Of a stretch of DNA of 64,000 nucleotides, positions 49,722-59,297 are shown piece by piece. A program made the position numbers and the translations under genes. The stretch's first letter is position 1; every line of letters begins with the position of its first letter. Origin of the DNA: Clostridium manihotivorum (GTDB lineage Bacteria; Bacillota; Clostridia; Clostridiales; Clostridiaceae); the NCBI RefSeq assembly GCF_004015185.1, contig NZ_CP025746.1, positions 930,001-994,000 of the forward strand. The letters are read 5' to 3'. The notes under the pieces are model-generated. The model was not told the DNA's origin and did no database searches. It worked only from the letters and a program-made list of their open reading frames with translations.

Positions 49722-49796
49722 TGGGATGTCGCCAAGCGGTAAGGCAATGGACTTTGACTCCATCATGCGTAGGTTCAAATCCTGCCATCCCAGCCA
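49722..49796 (+). tRNA. tRNA-Gln (TTG)
   Basis: Acceptor TGGGATG / CATCCCA, anticodon loop CTTTGAC (anticodon TTG), T arm TAGGTTCAAATCCTG, encoded CCA. Confidence 0.95.
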
Positions 49797-49916
49797 AAGC
49801 ACGCTATGCCGTGCTGTTTGTTTTTATTAATTTATAAAACACAACTTTACGTATAAGTAAATCAAGTAATATATTTACAAATATATTATAAAGTGATAAT
49901 ATTAGTATGTATTTGT

Positions 49917-49991
49917 TGGGGTGTCGCCAAGTGGTAAGGCAGTGGACTCTGACTCCGCCAGTCGTAGGTTCGAATCCTGCCACCCCAGCCA
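49917..49991 (+). tRNA. tRNA-Gln (CTG)
   Basis: Acceptor TGGGGTG / CACCCCA, anticodon loop CTCTGAC (anticodon CTG), T arm TAGGTTCGAATCCTG, encoded CCA. Close paralogue of the preceding tRNA-Gln. Confidence 0.95.
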
Positions 49992-50047
49992 TTTAAATTT
50001 TTGTTGACAAGTTGTTAAAAAGTAGATATAATAATTTTAGTAAATAT

Positions 50048-50121
50048 GCGGGTATCGTATATCGGTAATACTCCAGCCTTCCAAGCTGAAAAGGTGGGTT
50101 CGACTCCCACTACCCGCTCCA
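50048..50121 (+). tRNA. tRNA-Gly (TCC)
   Basis: Acceptor GCGGGTA / TACCCGC, anticodon loop CTTCCAA (anticodon TCC), T arm GTGGGTTCGACTCCCAC, encoded CCA. Own promoter TTGACA (50004), 17 bp, TATAAT (50027). By wobble it can read GGG codons, which would make loss of tRNA-Gly(CCC) tolerable. Confidence 0.95.
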
Positions 50122-50126
50122 TATAA

Positions 50127-50202
50127 GCACCATTAGCTCAGTTGGTAGAGCACCTGACTCTTAATCAGGGTGCCCTGGGTTCGAGTCCCTGATGGTGCAC
50201 CA
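50127..50202 (+). tRNA. tRNA-Lys (CTT)
   Basis: Acceptor GCACCAT / ATGGTGC, anticodon arm CCTGA-CTCTTAA-TCAGG, T arm CTGGGTTCGAGTCCCTG, encoded CCA. Confidence 0.96.
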
Positions 50203-50204
50203 AT

Positions 50205-50232
50205 AATCATAATCATAGATTATGATTTTTTT
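50205..50232 (+). terminator. Terminator of the tRNA cluster
   Basis: AATCATAATC / GATTATGATT followed by TTTTTG, directly after tRNA-Lys. Confidence 0.8.
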
Positions 50233-50404
50233 GTTTTATACGCATTTATAAAGTTTTTTTATGTAGAAAGTATTATTGAAATCTAAAGCACCTGAAAAAG
50301 AATAATAGAAAAGCCTGTTTTTTTCGTAGGAAAACATAAGATTAAATTGTAATCACATTCATTAAATGGTATTATATTACAAAATCATAAATCGAGGTGT
50401 GAGT

Positions 50405-50584
50405 ATGTTCATATATATAAATTTGATTTTATTATTTTTACTAATTTCTTTTTGTGTATATAGAATTAGATCTAGATATGGTTCTAGAAAAAGTAAGGTT
50501 AGCTTTTTTGTGAGAGAATTGATATACTTTGTTCTCTTGATAGTTCTACTATATGGGAAATCTATACTTTTTACTTTAACATAA
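50405..50584 (+). CDS. Small membrane protein of unknown function (59 aa)
   Basis: 59 residues from the ATG behind GAGGTGTGAG. Two membrane helices (FIYINLILLFLLISFCVY and LIYFVLLIVLLYGKSILF) around a basic loop (RIRSRYGSRKSKVS). No family recognised. The spacer 50585-50874 has a hairpin GGTTTCTT...AAGAAACC and no supported gene. Confidence 0.5.
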   Translation: MFIYINLILLFLLISFCVYRIRSRYGSRKSKVSFFVRELIYFVLLIVLLYGKSILFTLT

Positions 50585-50874
50585 GGCCTGTAACCTTAAG
50601 AAATTGCCTCAACACTACTTTTAAAATGATAAAAAGTAATATAAATTGGCTAGCGATTCTTATTAAGGTTAAAATAAATAAACCATGAATTTATTTATAA
50701 GTATTATTGAGTCGGTTATACATAAAATATATTTAGTGAAAGGTTTCTTTATAAATCTAATATTATATATATTTAAGAAACCGATCCAATTATCAACAAG
50801 CAAAGATTTTAAAAATCTTGTAAGGAGGCTAGTAACAGTTAAAGAAAACTAATAAAAAATTATAAACTATGATA

Positions 50875-51165
50875 ATTTTTTATAAAGTCCTCATTTCGTT
50901 GAGGTCGGTGGTTTATTGTGATTCCCATACATTGCGAAAGTGATGTAGTCATCCAGTAGAATGGTGAGGGTGTTTAACACCGTGTGGAGAGATAAAGATT
51001 AATTTGATAAATATTAAGAAAGGAGAATGTTGACACTTCGTAAACTAAGCACTAACAAGCGTTTACGAATATGTACCGTGCGTTTTACGGGAATTTAAGC
51101 CTTTGGAGAACTATATCAAACAAAAGTAGTTTACTCTTTTGAGTTTACAAAATTGGGTTCAACGA
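50875..51165 (+). ncRNA. Candidate structured non-coding RNA, family uncertain
   Basis: GC-richer than its surroundings and non-coding. Possible helices: CCTCA/TGAGG; ACATTGC-GAAA-GTGATGT with a GNRA tetraloop; GGTGT/ACACC; TTCGTAAAC/GTTTACGAA (9 bp) with loop TAAGCACTAACAAGC; CCGT/ACGG. The loop GCAC can pair with GTGC in the following hairpin, a pseudoknot. Not tmRNA, RNase P, 6S or SRP by their hallmark motifs. Its size and pseudoknot recall the clostridial raiA (SaRNA) motif, but I cannot confirm that by eye. It ends about 10 bp before the next start codon, so a leader function is also possible. Confidence 0.5.
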
Positions 51166-51172
51166 AAAAGGA

Positions 51173-51571
51173 ATGAACTTTATAGAGTTTTATAAGGTTT
51201 TGTCAACGGTAATATTTATGAATGATGGAAGAAGACATGAAATAGAGAATAGAATAGATCAGATAGTTGATACAGTAGAGAAGTATACAAGAACAGAAAG
51301 ACATCTAGAACAAAACTTAGATATAATATCTGATGATCAATTAGAACATACAGAAAAGATACAAAATGCTAGAAAAAGAGAGATAGATACATTAAAAGAT
51401 AAGATTGTTTACGGCGACAATTATAAAGAAGACGAAGAGCAGAATATAATTGATAATATGATAAACAGCGCAGGCTATATAAAGAATAATGGAGATAATA
51501 TGCCTAAAGAGAATCTTAAGAACTTGTTGGAGAAGCAAGAGAACAGAAAAGATCATTTAGAAACATTTTAA
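51173..51571 (+). CDS. Hydrophilic coiled-coil protein of unknown function
   Basis: 132 residues, very rich in Glu, Lys, Asn and Asp, no cysteine, no membrane segment. A long helix (about 22-75) then a second (about 110-130) suggest a coiled coil. Start uncertain: the first ATG has AAAAAGGA directly abutting it; an ATG 45 bp further in is the alternative. Family not recognised. It lies directly behind the structured RNA candidate. Confidence 0.6.
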   Translation: MNFIEFYKVLSTVIFMNDGRRHEIENRIDQIVDTVEKYTRTERHLEQNLDIISDDQLEHTEKIQNARKREIDTLKDKIVYGDNYKEDEEQNIIDNMINSAGYIKNNGDNMPKENLKNLLEKQENRKDHLETF

Positions 51572-51624
51572 GTTTTGGCTCTTTTCAACAATATTCTTAA
51601 ACATAGCCTAAGTATTAGCAAATG

Positions 51625-51670
51625 AAAAGTTAAAGGTGGTACATTTTTATGTGCCACCTTTAACTTTTTA
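51625..51670. terminator. Strong bidirectional terminator
   Basis: AAAAGTTAAAGGTGG / CCACCTTTAACTTTTT with a 14-nt loop. Confidence 0.85.
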
Positions 51671-51707
51671 ATGTATAGTGAAGTATAAAATTTTAGGGTC
51701 TCTAGGT

Positions 51708-51787
51708 CTAGTAATATCAAGGCTTTAGAGTGGCTATTTAGGGTGAACGGTAAAAAAGTCTTATTAGCCTGCCGGATTTTCTTAATA
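51708..51787. repeat. Dispersed repeat family F, copy F3 (longest)
   Basis: CTAGTAATATCAAGGCTTTA, GGCTATTTAGGGTGAACGG and CTTATTAGCCTGCCGG. Its left half matches 103-151 and its overall order matches 34631-34710. Confidence 0.55.
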
Positions 51788-51810
51788 TAAATTGGGAAAG
51801 GCAGATGCGT

Positions 51811-51850
51811 AAAAAAGCTCACTGAAGAAGGGCACTTCAGTGACTTTTTT
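51811..51850. terminator. Hairpin with A and T tracts
   Basis: AAAAAAG...CACTGAAG / CTTCAGTG then ACTTTTTT. Resembles the terminator at 18313. The 51851-52020 stretch holds no gene. Confidence 0.7.
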
Positions 51851-52025
51851 GCTGTTAGAACACTGTGGTGAAGTTAATTTAATGCTTATAATATGCTTTA
51901 GTAACCATAACTGTGGATAGGAGGATGGCTTAAAAGTAAGAGGTAAAGGAATGATTTGGAATAAGTCACAAAACATATGCATATAATTCAGTAAAAGCCA
52001 TAAATGAATTATTTTTATTAAGATG

Positions 52026-52078
52026 TATAATATAAATTGTAATGCAAACGATTTCGTTAAAAATGCAATCGGTTGCAT
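52026..52078 (+). promoter_or_regulatory. -10 element and two LacI-family operators before the amylase gene
   Basis: TATAAT at 52026-52031 is followed by TGCAAACGATTTCGTT (52043-52058) and the perfect palindrome ATGCAATCGGTTGCAT (52063-52078). Both have the CG-centred pattern of LacI/GalR regulators (CcpA or a MalR-type repressor). Lying at and just after the expected transcription start, they would repress when the regulator is bound. Confidence 0.65.
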
Positions 52079-52097
52079 AAATATAAGGGGGGATAGT

Positions 52098-55000
52098 ATG
52101 AGGAAAAAGTATTACAAAGTTCTAAGCTTTTTTGCTTGTTTGACAGTATTTGTTACTATGTTTAGCAACATTTACGTAAAGCCAGCAATAGCAGAGGATA
52201 AGGCTAGCGTAGCTGCTGATGCAATGGCTACAATTGTTGGTGACTTTTTCGGTGATAAATCGCCAGATAATTGGAATCCAGCTAATCTTAAGGGATTAAT
52301 GAAGGAATATAAAAATGGTATATATGAGACTTCATTAGATCTTAAGGCAGGAAGTTATGAGTACAAAGTAGCTATGAATAAAGCTTTTGATGAGAACTAT
52401 GGCAAAGATGGTGCTCAGGGTGGAAGTAATGTAAAGCTACAGTTGGACAAAGATAGTAAAGTGTACTTTAGACTTGATTACAAACAAAAGAAATTATACG
52501 ATTCTATAAATAATGCAGATCAGTTTAAGACTAAAGCTATACTTACAGGTAATATAGACAATCTTTTAGAAAATGGTAAGTCATGGGATACTACTGATGA
52601 CAACTTTAAACTTGATTATATAGGTGGAGGAGTTTATAAGAAAACCTTTAATATAAAGGAATCTGCTAAGTCCAATGAATATAATCTTGAGTACAAGGTG
52701 GCTTACAATGGGGCGTGGAGCAACGGTGAAGTTGGCGACAATGTAAAGGTAACCATACCTAAAGGTACAAATCAAATAACAATTATAGCAGATTATTTAC
52801 AAGGATATGCTAGTAACGATGTTCTTGTTAAAGAATATTCAAAAAATCCATCTATTATAGGAACAATAAGAAATGGTGGAGAAGCTGTAAACTGGAAGGT
52901 TGATGCAACAGGATGGGAGTTGCAACCTTTAAGCAAAGATGGTTTATTTGTATTTTCTGGATATTTTGCTACTGCAGGAGACTATCAATATAAGATAGTT
53001 AATAATTATTCCTGGGATGATGGTGGACTACCTGCATCAGGGAATGTGGCTATCAATATACCTAGTTCAGGAAAATACGTAGTGTTTGTTGCTGATGAAA
53101 AGAATAAAACAGTTTATGACTCAATAAGCAATTATTCAAAAGTAGCTGAGTTGCTAGGTCTTCAAGATGCACCTAAACCACCAGTGAAGCTTAGTGGCCC
53201 TACATTAAATGATAATGGTACAGTTAAGTTTCAATATCAAGGTTCTGATGCAAAAGAGGTTTACTTAGTAGGAAGTATAACTAATTGGCAAAATAATAAA
53301 ATCAAAATGACTAAAGATGATGATGGTATTTGGTCAACCTCTGTAAGAGTAGGGGATCAGGCTAAAGATATAGAGTATAAGTTTATTGTTGATGGAAACT
53401 GGGTTCAGGATCCTAGCAACACAGAAGTTAAAGATGATAATTCACTTTACAAGTTCCCAGGCTTTTCAGGAAGAAAAGTGGTTATAGCAGGAACTATCCA
53501 GACTGCTGCAGGTGAGTCAGCTTGGACACCTGGATCAGATAAAACAAAGATGGATTATGTAGGTAATGGTAAGTATAAACTTACAATAAAAGATGTTCCT
53601 TCAGGCAGCTATGAGTATAAGGTAGCTATGGGAGGTTGGACTGAGAACTATGGACAGAAGGCTGTAAAGGATGGTTCTAATATTCCTCTAACCGTATCTA
53701 AAGCAGGAGATGTTACTTTCTACTACAATGATGATAGCCATTTTGTAGTGGATTCTACTAACTATACTGTGGTAGATGCATATATAAGCGGACCAGAACT
53801 TACAGAAAAAGTTAAGCTTGAAGATAATGACTATAAGGGAATATATTCTGCAGTGCTTAGCCTAAAGAAAGGTGTCCATGATAAGCTAGTAGTTCAGTGC
53901 GAAGGAAAGACATATAATGTTAATGCAATAAATCTTGCTGAGGATAAGCTAGTAACTATTAATTTTGACCCAATAACTGAGACTATATTTAATGATGCAG
54001 CTTCAGTAAAGATTAATGAAGATGAGGTTTCTTTTGATTCAAAGGACTCTAGCTATAAGCTTCCTTTTGGTGCAGTAAAAGAAGGGGAAGATTTAACCTT
54101 TAATTTAAAGGCTGCAAAAGATGATTTGACAGAAGCTAAACTTATATTAAAAGGGCCAGATGGAATAAATAAATATGAAATGACTAAGAAGGGTGCTTTC
54201 GATGAAAAGCACGATAAGTGGACAATAAAACTAAATTTAAACACAATAGGTCAATATACTTATTACTTTGTTATATCAAATGGATCTGATGTAAAGACTT
54301 ATAGTGATGATGATGGTTATTTTGGTTTAGGAAAAGTAGGAGATTTATCTTCAGTTCTAGAATATGGTTTAAATGTATATAAGAAAGATTTTAAAACTCC
54401 AGATTGGATGAAAAACGGTGTTGTATATCAAATATTCCCAGATAGGTTCTTTAATGGAGATAACAGTAACGACTTCCTACAGAAGATTTCAAGGGGAATG
54501 ACTCCATATGAATTCTATACAAATTGGTATAATACTACTGAAGATCCTGAGCTAGAGTATCTAAAGGATAAGGATGGAAACGTAATAAAAGATGAAAACG
54601 GAAATCCTAAGATAAATCCTCAATATAAAGGTACAGTAGGTGATGGTAATTGGAGTAATGAAATGTATGGCGGAGATCTTCAAGGGGTAGAAAAGAAACT
54701 TGATTATCTAAAAGCTTTAGGCGTTACTATACTTTACTTCAACCCAGTAGGACAGTCTATTTCAAGCCATAGATATGATACAACAGATTATTCAAAGGTA
54801 GACCCATTACTTGGTAATATGCAGGATTTTGCTAACCTTACTAAAGCAGCTAGTGAAAAAGGCATGCATGTTGTTTTAGATGGAGTATTTAATCATGTAT
54901 CTGATGACTCAGTATATTTTGATAGATATGACAAGTATATGTCTAAGAATAAGCCTATAGGAGCATATCAATATTGGTCAAGAGTATATGATCTTATGAA

Positions 55001-57146
55001 TTCTAAGAGTGTTACTCAACAGGAAGCAGAAAAGCAAGTAACTGCAGATTTGGCAGCTATGGGTATAACTGACTTACACTATAAAGATTGGTTTATAGTT
55101 AATAATAGCAAGGTAGATGTAGGTTTACCAACTGAGCATTATAACTATGAAGGCTGGTGGGGATATGATTCAATGCCAGTTATACAAGCTTTAAATGGTT
55201 CAGAATATCAAGTTAAATCTTGGGCTAATGAGATAATTGATGGTCAAGATGCTATATCTAGAATGTGGTTAAGACAAGGTTCTAACGGATGGAGACTTGA
55301 TGTTGCTAATGAAGTTTCAGATGAGACTTGGAGACATTTTAGAGGGGCAGTTAAGTCAGAGGGGGATAACGTTATAATAGGCGAGATCTGGACAGATGCT
55401 TCAAGATATTTACTTGGAGATATGTACGATTCTGTAATGAACTATAGATTTAGAGGAGCAGTTTTAGACTTTGCGAAGGGAACAAAGGATGATAATAAGA
55501 CTGTTACTTCAGCAGCTGATTCTGTAAAGGAATTAGAAAAGATGAGAGAACAGTATCCAAGTGAAGCTTTTGAAGCTATGCTAAATTTAGTTGATTCTCA
55601 TGATACTCAAAGAGTTCTTTCTGCTTTAGATGGATGGCAAAAGGGACAAAGAGGAATAGCTGGAGAAGCAACAGCTCAAGCTAAACAAAAATTAAGACTT
55701 GTACCATTCTTACAGATGACTTATCCAGGAGCACCATGTATTTATTATGGTGACGAAGCAGGAATGGTAGGAGCTGATGACCCAGATAATAGAAGAGGAA
55801 TGATTTGGGGAAAAGGTGACAAGGATATAGTACAATGGTACGCTACTTTGGCTAATGTAAGAAATGCATATAGTGTCCTTAGAACTGGAGATATAAACTC
55901 AATCAATGTAGATAAAGCTAATGCAGACGACGTAATAGCATTTACTAGAACAAATGATGACAACAAGGCTTTAGTGGTTGCTAATAGAAAAACAACTCCG
56001 ATAGAGCTTACATTAGATGCTAAGGGAATAAAGGATGGAACTAAGTTAACAAATATCTTAAATAAACAAGAAGTATATACAGTAGTTGATGGTAAGGTTA
56101 CAGTAAAAGTGCCAGCTATAGGTGGAGTAATTCTTGTTGATGAAGTTAAGAATGTTGTGATTAACGAAGATGCATTAAAAGATGCATATGATCCTAGTTT
56201 TACAGTGCAAGAGAAAAAGGTGCCTTCAAGTGATAAAGAAGTTGTTGCGGAACTATCAAAACAAGACAATGCCGGAAAAGAGGTAGTTGTATCTAGCCAG
56301 GTAGAAGAAGTAACAAGAGCTATATTTGACGCAGCAGCTAAAAATAAGGTTAAGCCTGTTATTCAAAGAGGAGACACTTCATTAATTATTGAAGAACCAA
56401 GTAAGATTAAAGATTTGCTAATCAGTTCTGGTCTTACTGGTTTGATATTTGAAAGCTATCCTAATATGCAAAATCAAGATGCTTTAAAGGCAATAAAAGC
56501 TAAGTACTCACCAGAATTGGCAATTGAATTAAGAATAGATAATAATCTGCCTGATGGTAAGTTCCAAAGCAATGTAACTATTAAGCAAAAGATTGATAGC
56601 AAGTATAATGATAAAAATGTTTATGTATATTATATAGATAAGGATGGTAACTTAATTCTTATAGGTGACAGTACTGTTAAAGATGGATATGTTTCTTTCC
56701 AAACAACACATTGTAGCGATTACTTAATTACAGATAAGAAGCTTGTAGATGATAGCGCAGGCAACAATGGAAACAGCGGAAATAATGGTAATGGCGGTAG
56801 TAATACAGGCAGTGGAAACAACAATACTGGAAGCAACAATGGAAATGGAAGTAATAACACTGGAACTACTACTGGAAATGGAGCAGGAAGTGGTAACAGC
56901 TCAAACAATGGTAGTGCAGTAAGTGGTAATACTTCTAATACTAATCAAGGAAATAATTCTAGTAGCTCAAATAGCAGTGTGAATTCTAACTCAAACAACA
57001 ACAATAAACCTTCAACAAGTACTGGAGTAAGTCAAATAAGTAAACTTGGAGGAGTTTCAAGCTTTTCTATAATAATACTAGCTATGGTTGTTATAGCTAT
57101 AGGTACATTAATGGTAACAAGAAGAAAAAATCCATTGAATAAGTAG
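52098..57146 (+). CDS. Cell-surface amylopullulanase (GH13) with starch-binding modules
   Basis: 1682 residues from the ATG behind AAGGGGGG. Signal peptide (1-32). X25-type starch modules follow (about 35-125, 140-240, 250-350), then a CBM48-like module (about 365-445), another X25 (about 455-550), and an N-terminal Ig-like amylase domain (about 640-755). The GH13 barrel (about 770-1310) has WRLDVANE (nucleophile D1068), IIGEIWTD (acid/base E1096) and LVDSHDTQ (D1169). It cleaves alpha-1,4 and probably alpha-1,6 links in starch, glycogen or pullulan. The C-terminus has a Gly/Asn/Ser linker, one membrane helix and RRKNPLNK. No LPxTG is visible before the helix, so it is probably a membrane anchor. 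Confidence 0.9.
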   Translation: MRKKYYKVLSFFACLTVFVTMFSNIYVKPAIAEDKASVAADAMATIVGDFFGDKSPDNWNPANLKGLMKEYKNGIYETSLDLKAGSYEYKVAMNKAFDENYGKDGAQGGSNVKLQLDKDSKVYFRLDYKQKKLYDSINNADQFKTKAILTGNIDNLLENGKSWDTTDDNFKLDYIGGGVYKKTFNIKESAKSNEYNLEYKVAYNGAWSNGEVGDNVKVTIPKGTNQITIIADYLQGYASNDVLVKEYSKNPSIIGTIRNGGEAVNWKVDATGWELQPLSKDGLFVFSGYFATAGDYQYKIVNNYSWDDGGLPASGNVAINIPSSGKYVVFVADEKNKTVYDSISNYSKVAELLGLQDAPKPPVKLSGPTLNDNGTVKFQYQGSDAKEVYLVGSITNWQNNKIKMTKDDDGIWSTSVRVGDQAKDIEYKFIVDGNWVQDPSNTEVKDDNSLYKFPGFSGRKVVIAGTIQTAAGESAWTPGSDKTKMDYVGNGKYKLTIKDVPSGSYEYKVAMGGWTENYGQKAVKDGSNIPLTVSKAGDVTFYYNDDSHFVVDSTNYTVVDAYISGPELTEKVKLEDNDYKGIYSAVLSLKKGVHDKLVVQCEGKTYNVNAINLAEDKLVTINFDPITETIFNDAASVKINEDEVSFDSKDSSYKLPFGAVKEGEDLTFNLKAAKDDLTEAKLILKGPDGINKYEMTKKGAFDEKHDKWTIKLNLNTIGQYTYYFVISNGSDVKTYSDDDGYFGLGKVGDLSSVLEYGLNVYKKDFKTPDWMKNGVVYQIFPDRFFNGDNSNDFLQKISRGMTPYEFYTNWYNTTEDPELEYLKDKDGNVIKDENGNPKINPQYKGTVGDGNWSNEMYGGDLQGVEKKLDYLKALGVTILYFNPVGQSISSHRYDTTDYSKVDPLLGNMQDFANLTKAASEKGMHVVLDGVFNHVSDDSVYFDRYDKYMSKNKPIGAYQYWSRVYDLMNSKSVTQQEAEKQVTADLAAMGITDLHYKDWFIVNNSKVDVGLPTEHYNYEGWWGYDSMPVIQALNGSEYQVKSWANEIIDGQDAISRMWLRQGSNGWRLDVANEVSDETWRHFRGAVKSEGDNVIIGEIWTDASRYLLGDMYDSVMNYRFRGAVLDFAKGTKDDNKTVTSAADSVKELEKMREQYPSEAFEAMLNLVDSHDTQRVLSALDGWQKGQRGIAGEATAQAKQKLRLVPFLQMTYPGAPCIYYGDEAGMVGADDPDNRRGMIWGKGDKDIVQWYATLANVRNAYSVLRTGDINSINVDKANADDVIAFTRTNDDNKALVVANRKTTPIELTLDAKGIKDGTKLTNILNKQEVYTVVDGKVTVKVPAIGGVILVDEVKNVVINEDALKDAYDPSFTVQEKKVPSSDKEVVAELSKQDNAGKEVVVSSQVEEVTRAIFDAAAKNKVKPVIQRGDTSLIIEEPSKIKDLLISSGLTGLIFESYPNMQNQDALKAIKAKYSPELAIELRIDNNLPDGKFQSNVTIKQKIDSKYNDKNVYVYYIDKDGNLILIGDSTVKDGYVSFQTTHCSDYLITDKKLVDDSAGNNGNSGNNGNGGSNTGSGNNNTGSNNGNGSNNTGTTTGNGAGSGNSSNNGSAVSGNTSNTNQGNNSSSSNSSVNSNSNNNNKPSTSTGVSQISKLGGVSSFSIIILAMVVIAIGTLMVTRRKNPLNK

Positions 57147-57177
57147 CTTATATGAGTTAAAATTACATTATAGAAAA

Positions 57178-57214
57178 AATGAAGGGGCATGTCATTAAGA
57201 CTGCCCCTTTTCAT
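57178..57214 (+). terminator. Terminator of the amylopullulanase gene
   Basis: AAGGGGCA / TGCCCCTT with a 12-nt loop and TTTTC. Confidence 0.8.
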
Positions 57215-57269
57215 GTAAATAGGTATATAAATAAAGTTTATTTACTTATTATGACTTATGGAGGTATTT

Positions 57270-58331
57270 ATGAGCGACAACAAAAAAAATAGGCTTAAAT
57301 TAATATCTTTAATAGTAGTTTTACAAGTAATTTTAATTGGAGTTATTTATTTGTATATAAGTAGAATTAATAATCATTTGATTAAGGATATATTGTTTTG
57401 TGATATATTAATTGGTTCAATAATAATATTTATAGTTAATTTTTATTCAAAAAGAAAAGCGATTAAGAAGTTGGAAGGCATAATAAGTGAACAAGAGGAA
57501 ACCATTAATAAATTACTTGTGTTTAAGCAAACTGAAGAAAACCATTTTGAATTATTGTCAGATGTTTCTCATGAGCTACGAACTCCCTTAACATCTATTA
57601 TAGGATTTGCAAAAATAATAAGCAGAAGACTCAATAAGATAGTTATTCCATACATAAATAAAAATGATTCTAATAACGAAGGCAATGCTGGGGAGGTAGA
57701 TAAAGTTATCTTAGGGATTAATAAGATAAGTGAAAATATAGAGATAATAATATCTGAAAGTGAACGATTGACATCGCTTATAAATAATTTACTAGATTTT
57801 TCAAAGCTTAGGTCAGATAAGGTTGACTGGAATATAGAGAAAACAGATTTAAGAGAATTAATAAGTAAGGGAATATTAATATCATATTCTCTCATAGAAA
57901 ATAAAGATATTGAACTAAATGATGAGATTAGTAGTAATGTTCCTTTAGTATATATTGATAAAAATAAGATATTGCAGGTAATAATTAATTTGTTATCTAA
58001 TGCTATAAAGTTTACCGAGCAAGGTAAGATAGTTTGCAGAGCTTCACTATACAATGAAAATGAAGTTTTAGTAAGTGTTGAGGATACTGGAAAAGGTATA
58101 GAAGAACAGTACTACGAAAAGATTTTTAGGAGATTTGAGCAAATTCCTAGTGGTTCTGAAAAACCACAGGGGTCAGGTTTAGGACTGGTGATATGTAAAG
58201 CAATTGTTGAAAAGCATGGAGGTAAGATATGGGTAGATAGTAAGATTTCTAGGGGGAGCACTTTTTATTTTACTATTCCTATAAAAAAATTTGAGGGTGA
58301 ATATTATGAAAAAGTTGTTAATAGTAGATGA
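57270..58331 (+). CDS. Sensor histidine kinase, two membrane helices
   Basis: 353 residues from the ATG behind ATGGAGG. Two closely spaced membrane helices (about 10-30 and 38-58) with almost no outer loop, then a coiled coil, HisKA (SDVSHELRTPLTSIIGFAK, histidine near 98) and HATPase (NLLSNAIKFTEQG, DTGKGI, GSGLGLVIC). Probably senses within the membrane or cytosol. Its last 26 bp overlap the receiver gene. Confidence 0.88.
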   Translation: MSDNKKNRLKLISLIVVLQVILIGVIYLYISRINNHLIKDILFCDILIGSIIIFIVNFYSKRKAIKKLEGIISEQEETINKLLVFKQTEENHFELLSDVSHELRTPLTSIIGFAKIISRRLNKIVIPYINKNDSNNEGNAGEVDKVILGINKISENIEIIISESERLTSLINNLLDFSKLRSDKVDWNIEKTDLRELISKGILISYSLIENKDIELNDEISSNVPLVYIDKNKILQVIINLLSNAIKFTEQGKIVCRASLYNENEVLVSVEDTGKGIEEQYYEKIFRRFEQIPSGSEKPQGSGLGLVICKAIVEKHGGKIWVDSKISRGSTFYFTIPIKKFEGEYYEKVVNSR

Positions 58332-58683
58332 TGATAATAATATAAGATTATTGATAAAACAAACTCTTGAGGAACTAGAAGATATTGATATATATGAGGC
58401 TGGAGATGCGGAGACCGCATTGGAATTTATAGAGAAAGTTCCAGTAGACTTGATATTATTAGATATAAGTCTACCCAATATGGATGGATATGAACTGCTA
58501 AGAAGATTAGGCTCCATGGAGTGTCAAAAGCAGACTAAAACATTTATTATAACAGCAAAAGCTCAAGAAAAAGAAGTAAATATAGGCATTGAGTTAGGTG
58601 CAGATATGTATATAACCAAGCCTTTTGACCCTGAATACTTACTTATAAAAACCTGTGAATATTTGGGCATAAGTATAGAATAA
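58306..58683 (+). CDS. Stand-alone receiver (CheY-like response regulator)
   Basis: 125 residues: only a receiver domain. LLIVDDDNNIRLL (acidic pair), DLILLDISLPNMDGY (phospho-aspartate), FIITAKAQEKE and MYITKPFDPEYL (lysine). No output domain, so it should act by protein contact or in a phosphorelay. The ATG inside the kinase gene, behind GAGGGTG, is the start; coupling with the kinase is translational. Confidence 0.88.
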   Translation: MKKLLIVDDDNNIRLLIKQTLEELEDIDIYEAGDAETALEFIEKVPVDLILLDISLPNMDGYELLRRLGSMECQKQTKTFIITAKAQEKEVNIGIELGADMYITKPFDPEYLLIKTCEYLGISIE

Positions 58684-58773
58684 AAAAAATTTGCTAAAGC
58701 GATTTTCTTTTACACATAGCTTTTTGCCACTTTACCTAAGGTATACTAAAATATAATTTTATAAAGAATAAAA

Positions 58774-58820
58774 AAATAAATCCCTACGATAATGATATAC
58801 AAGATCCATTAGGGATTTAT
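58774..58820. terminator. Bidirectional terminator between receiver gene and ispF
   Basis: AAATCCCTA / TAGGGATTT with flanking A and T tracts and a long loop. Confidence 0.7.
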
Positions 58821-58829
58821 GTGAGCATA

Positions 58830-59297
58830 CTAATCAACAAGACATACTGCCTGAGCGGAAATACCTTCAAGTTTTCCAGTGAATCCCAGACCTTCTTCGG
58901 TAGTAGCTTTAATATTTATTTGGTCTAAAGAAATACCTAATACGGAAGCTATATTTTGTCTCATCTCATAAATAAATGGTGCTAACTTAGGTTTTTGAGC
59001 AATTATAGTTGAATCTATATTTATTATTTTATAGTTTTGTTTTTCTAGTAAAAGTCTTACTTCTGCAAGTAACTTTAGGCTGGAAGCCCCTTTAAAGCGT
59101 ATATCTGTATCGGGAAAGTGCTTACCTATATCACCAAGTGCTGCAGCTCCTAATAGTGCATCCATAATTGCATGAAGTAATACATCAGCATCTGAATGAC
59201 CAAGTAATCCTAAATCAAACGGAATGTTTACCCCGCCAATTATAAGTTCTCTTCCTTCTACAAGCTTATGCACATCGTAACCTGTGCCTATTCTCAT
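58830..59297 (-). CDS. ispF: 2-C-methyl-D-erythritol 2,4-cyclodiphosphate synthase
   Basis: 155 residues. Cyclises CDP-methylerythritol 2-phosphate in the MEP isoprenoid pathway; cytosolic trimer with zinc. [21 protein letters not shown] gives the metal Dx[21 protein letters not shown] is the family signature with the metal histidine, and [18 protein letters not shown] the CDP-binding end. ATG behind GAGGTG; a GTG 9 bp earlier overlaps the RBS. Confidence 0.96.
   Translation of the reverse strand: MRIGTGYDVHKLVEGRELIIGGVNIPFDLGLLGHSDADVLLHAIMDALLGAAALGDIGKHFPDTDIRFKGASSLKLLAEVRLLLEKQNYKIINIDSTIIAQKPKLAPFIYEMRQNIASVLGISLDQINIKATTEEGLGFTGKLEGISAQAVCLVD

Noticed and set aside
56720..56908. Minus-strand frame rich in Leu and Pro opposite the amylase C-terminus
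   Set aside because: It is the antisense of the Gly/Asn/Ser linker repeats; such frames arise from the composition.
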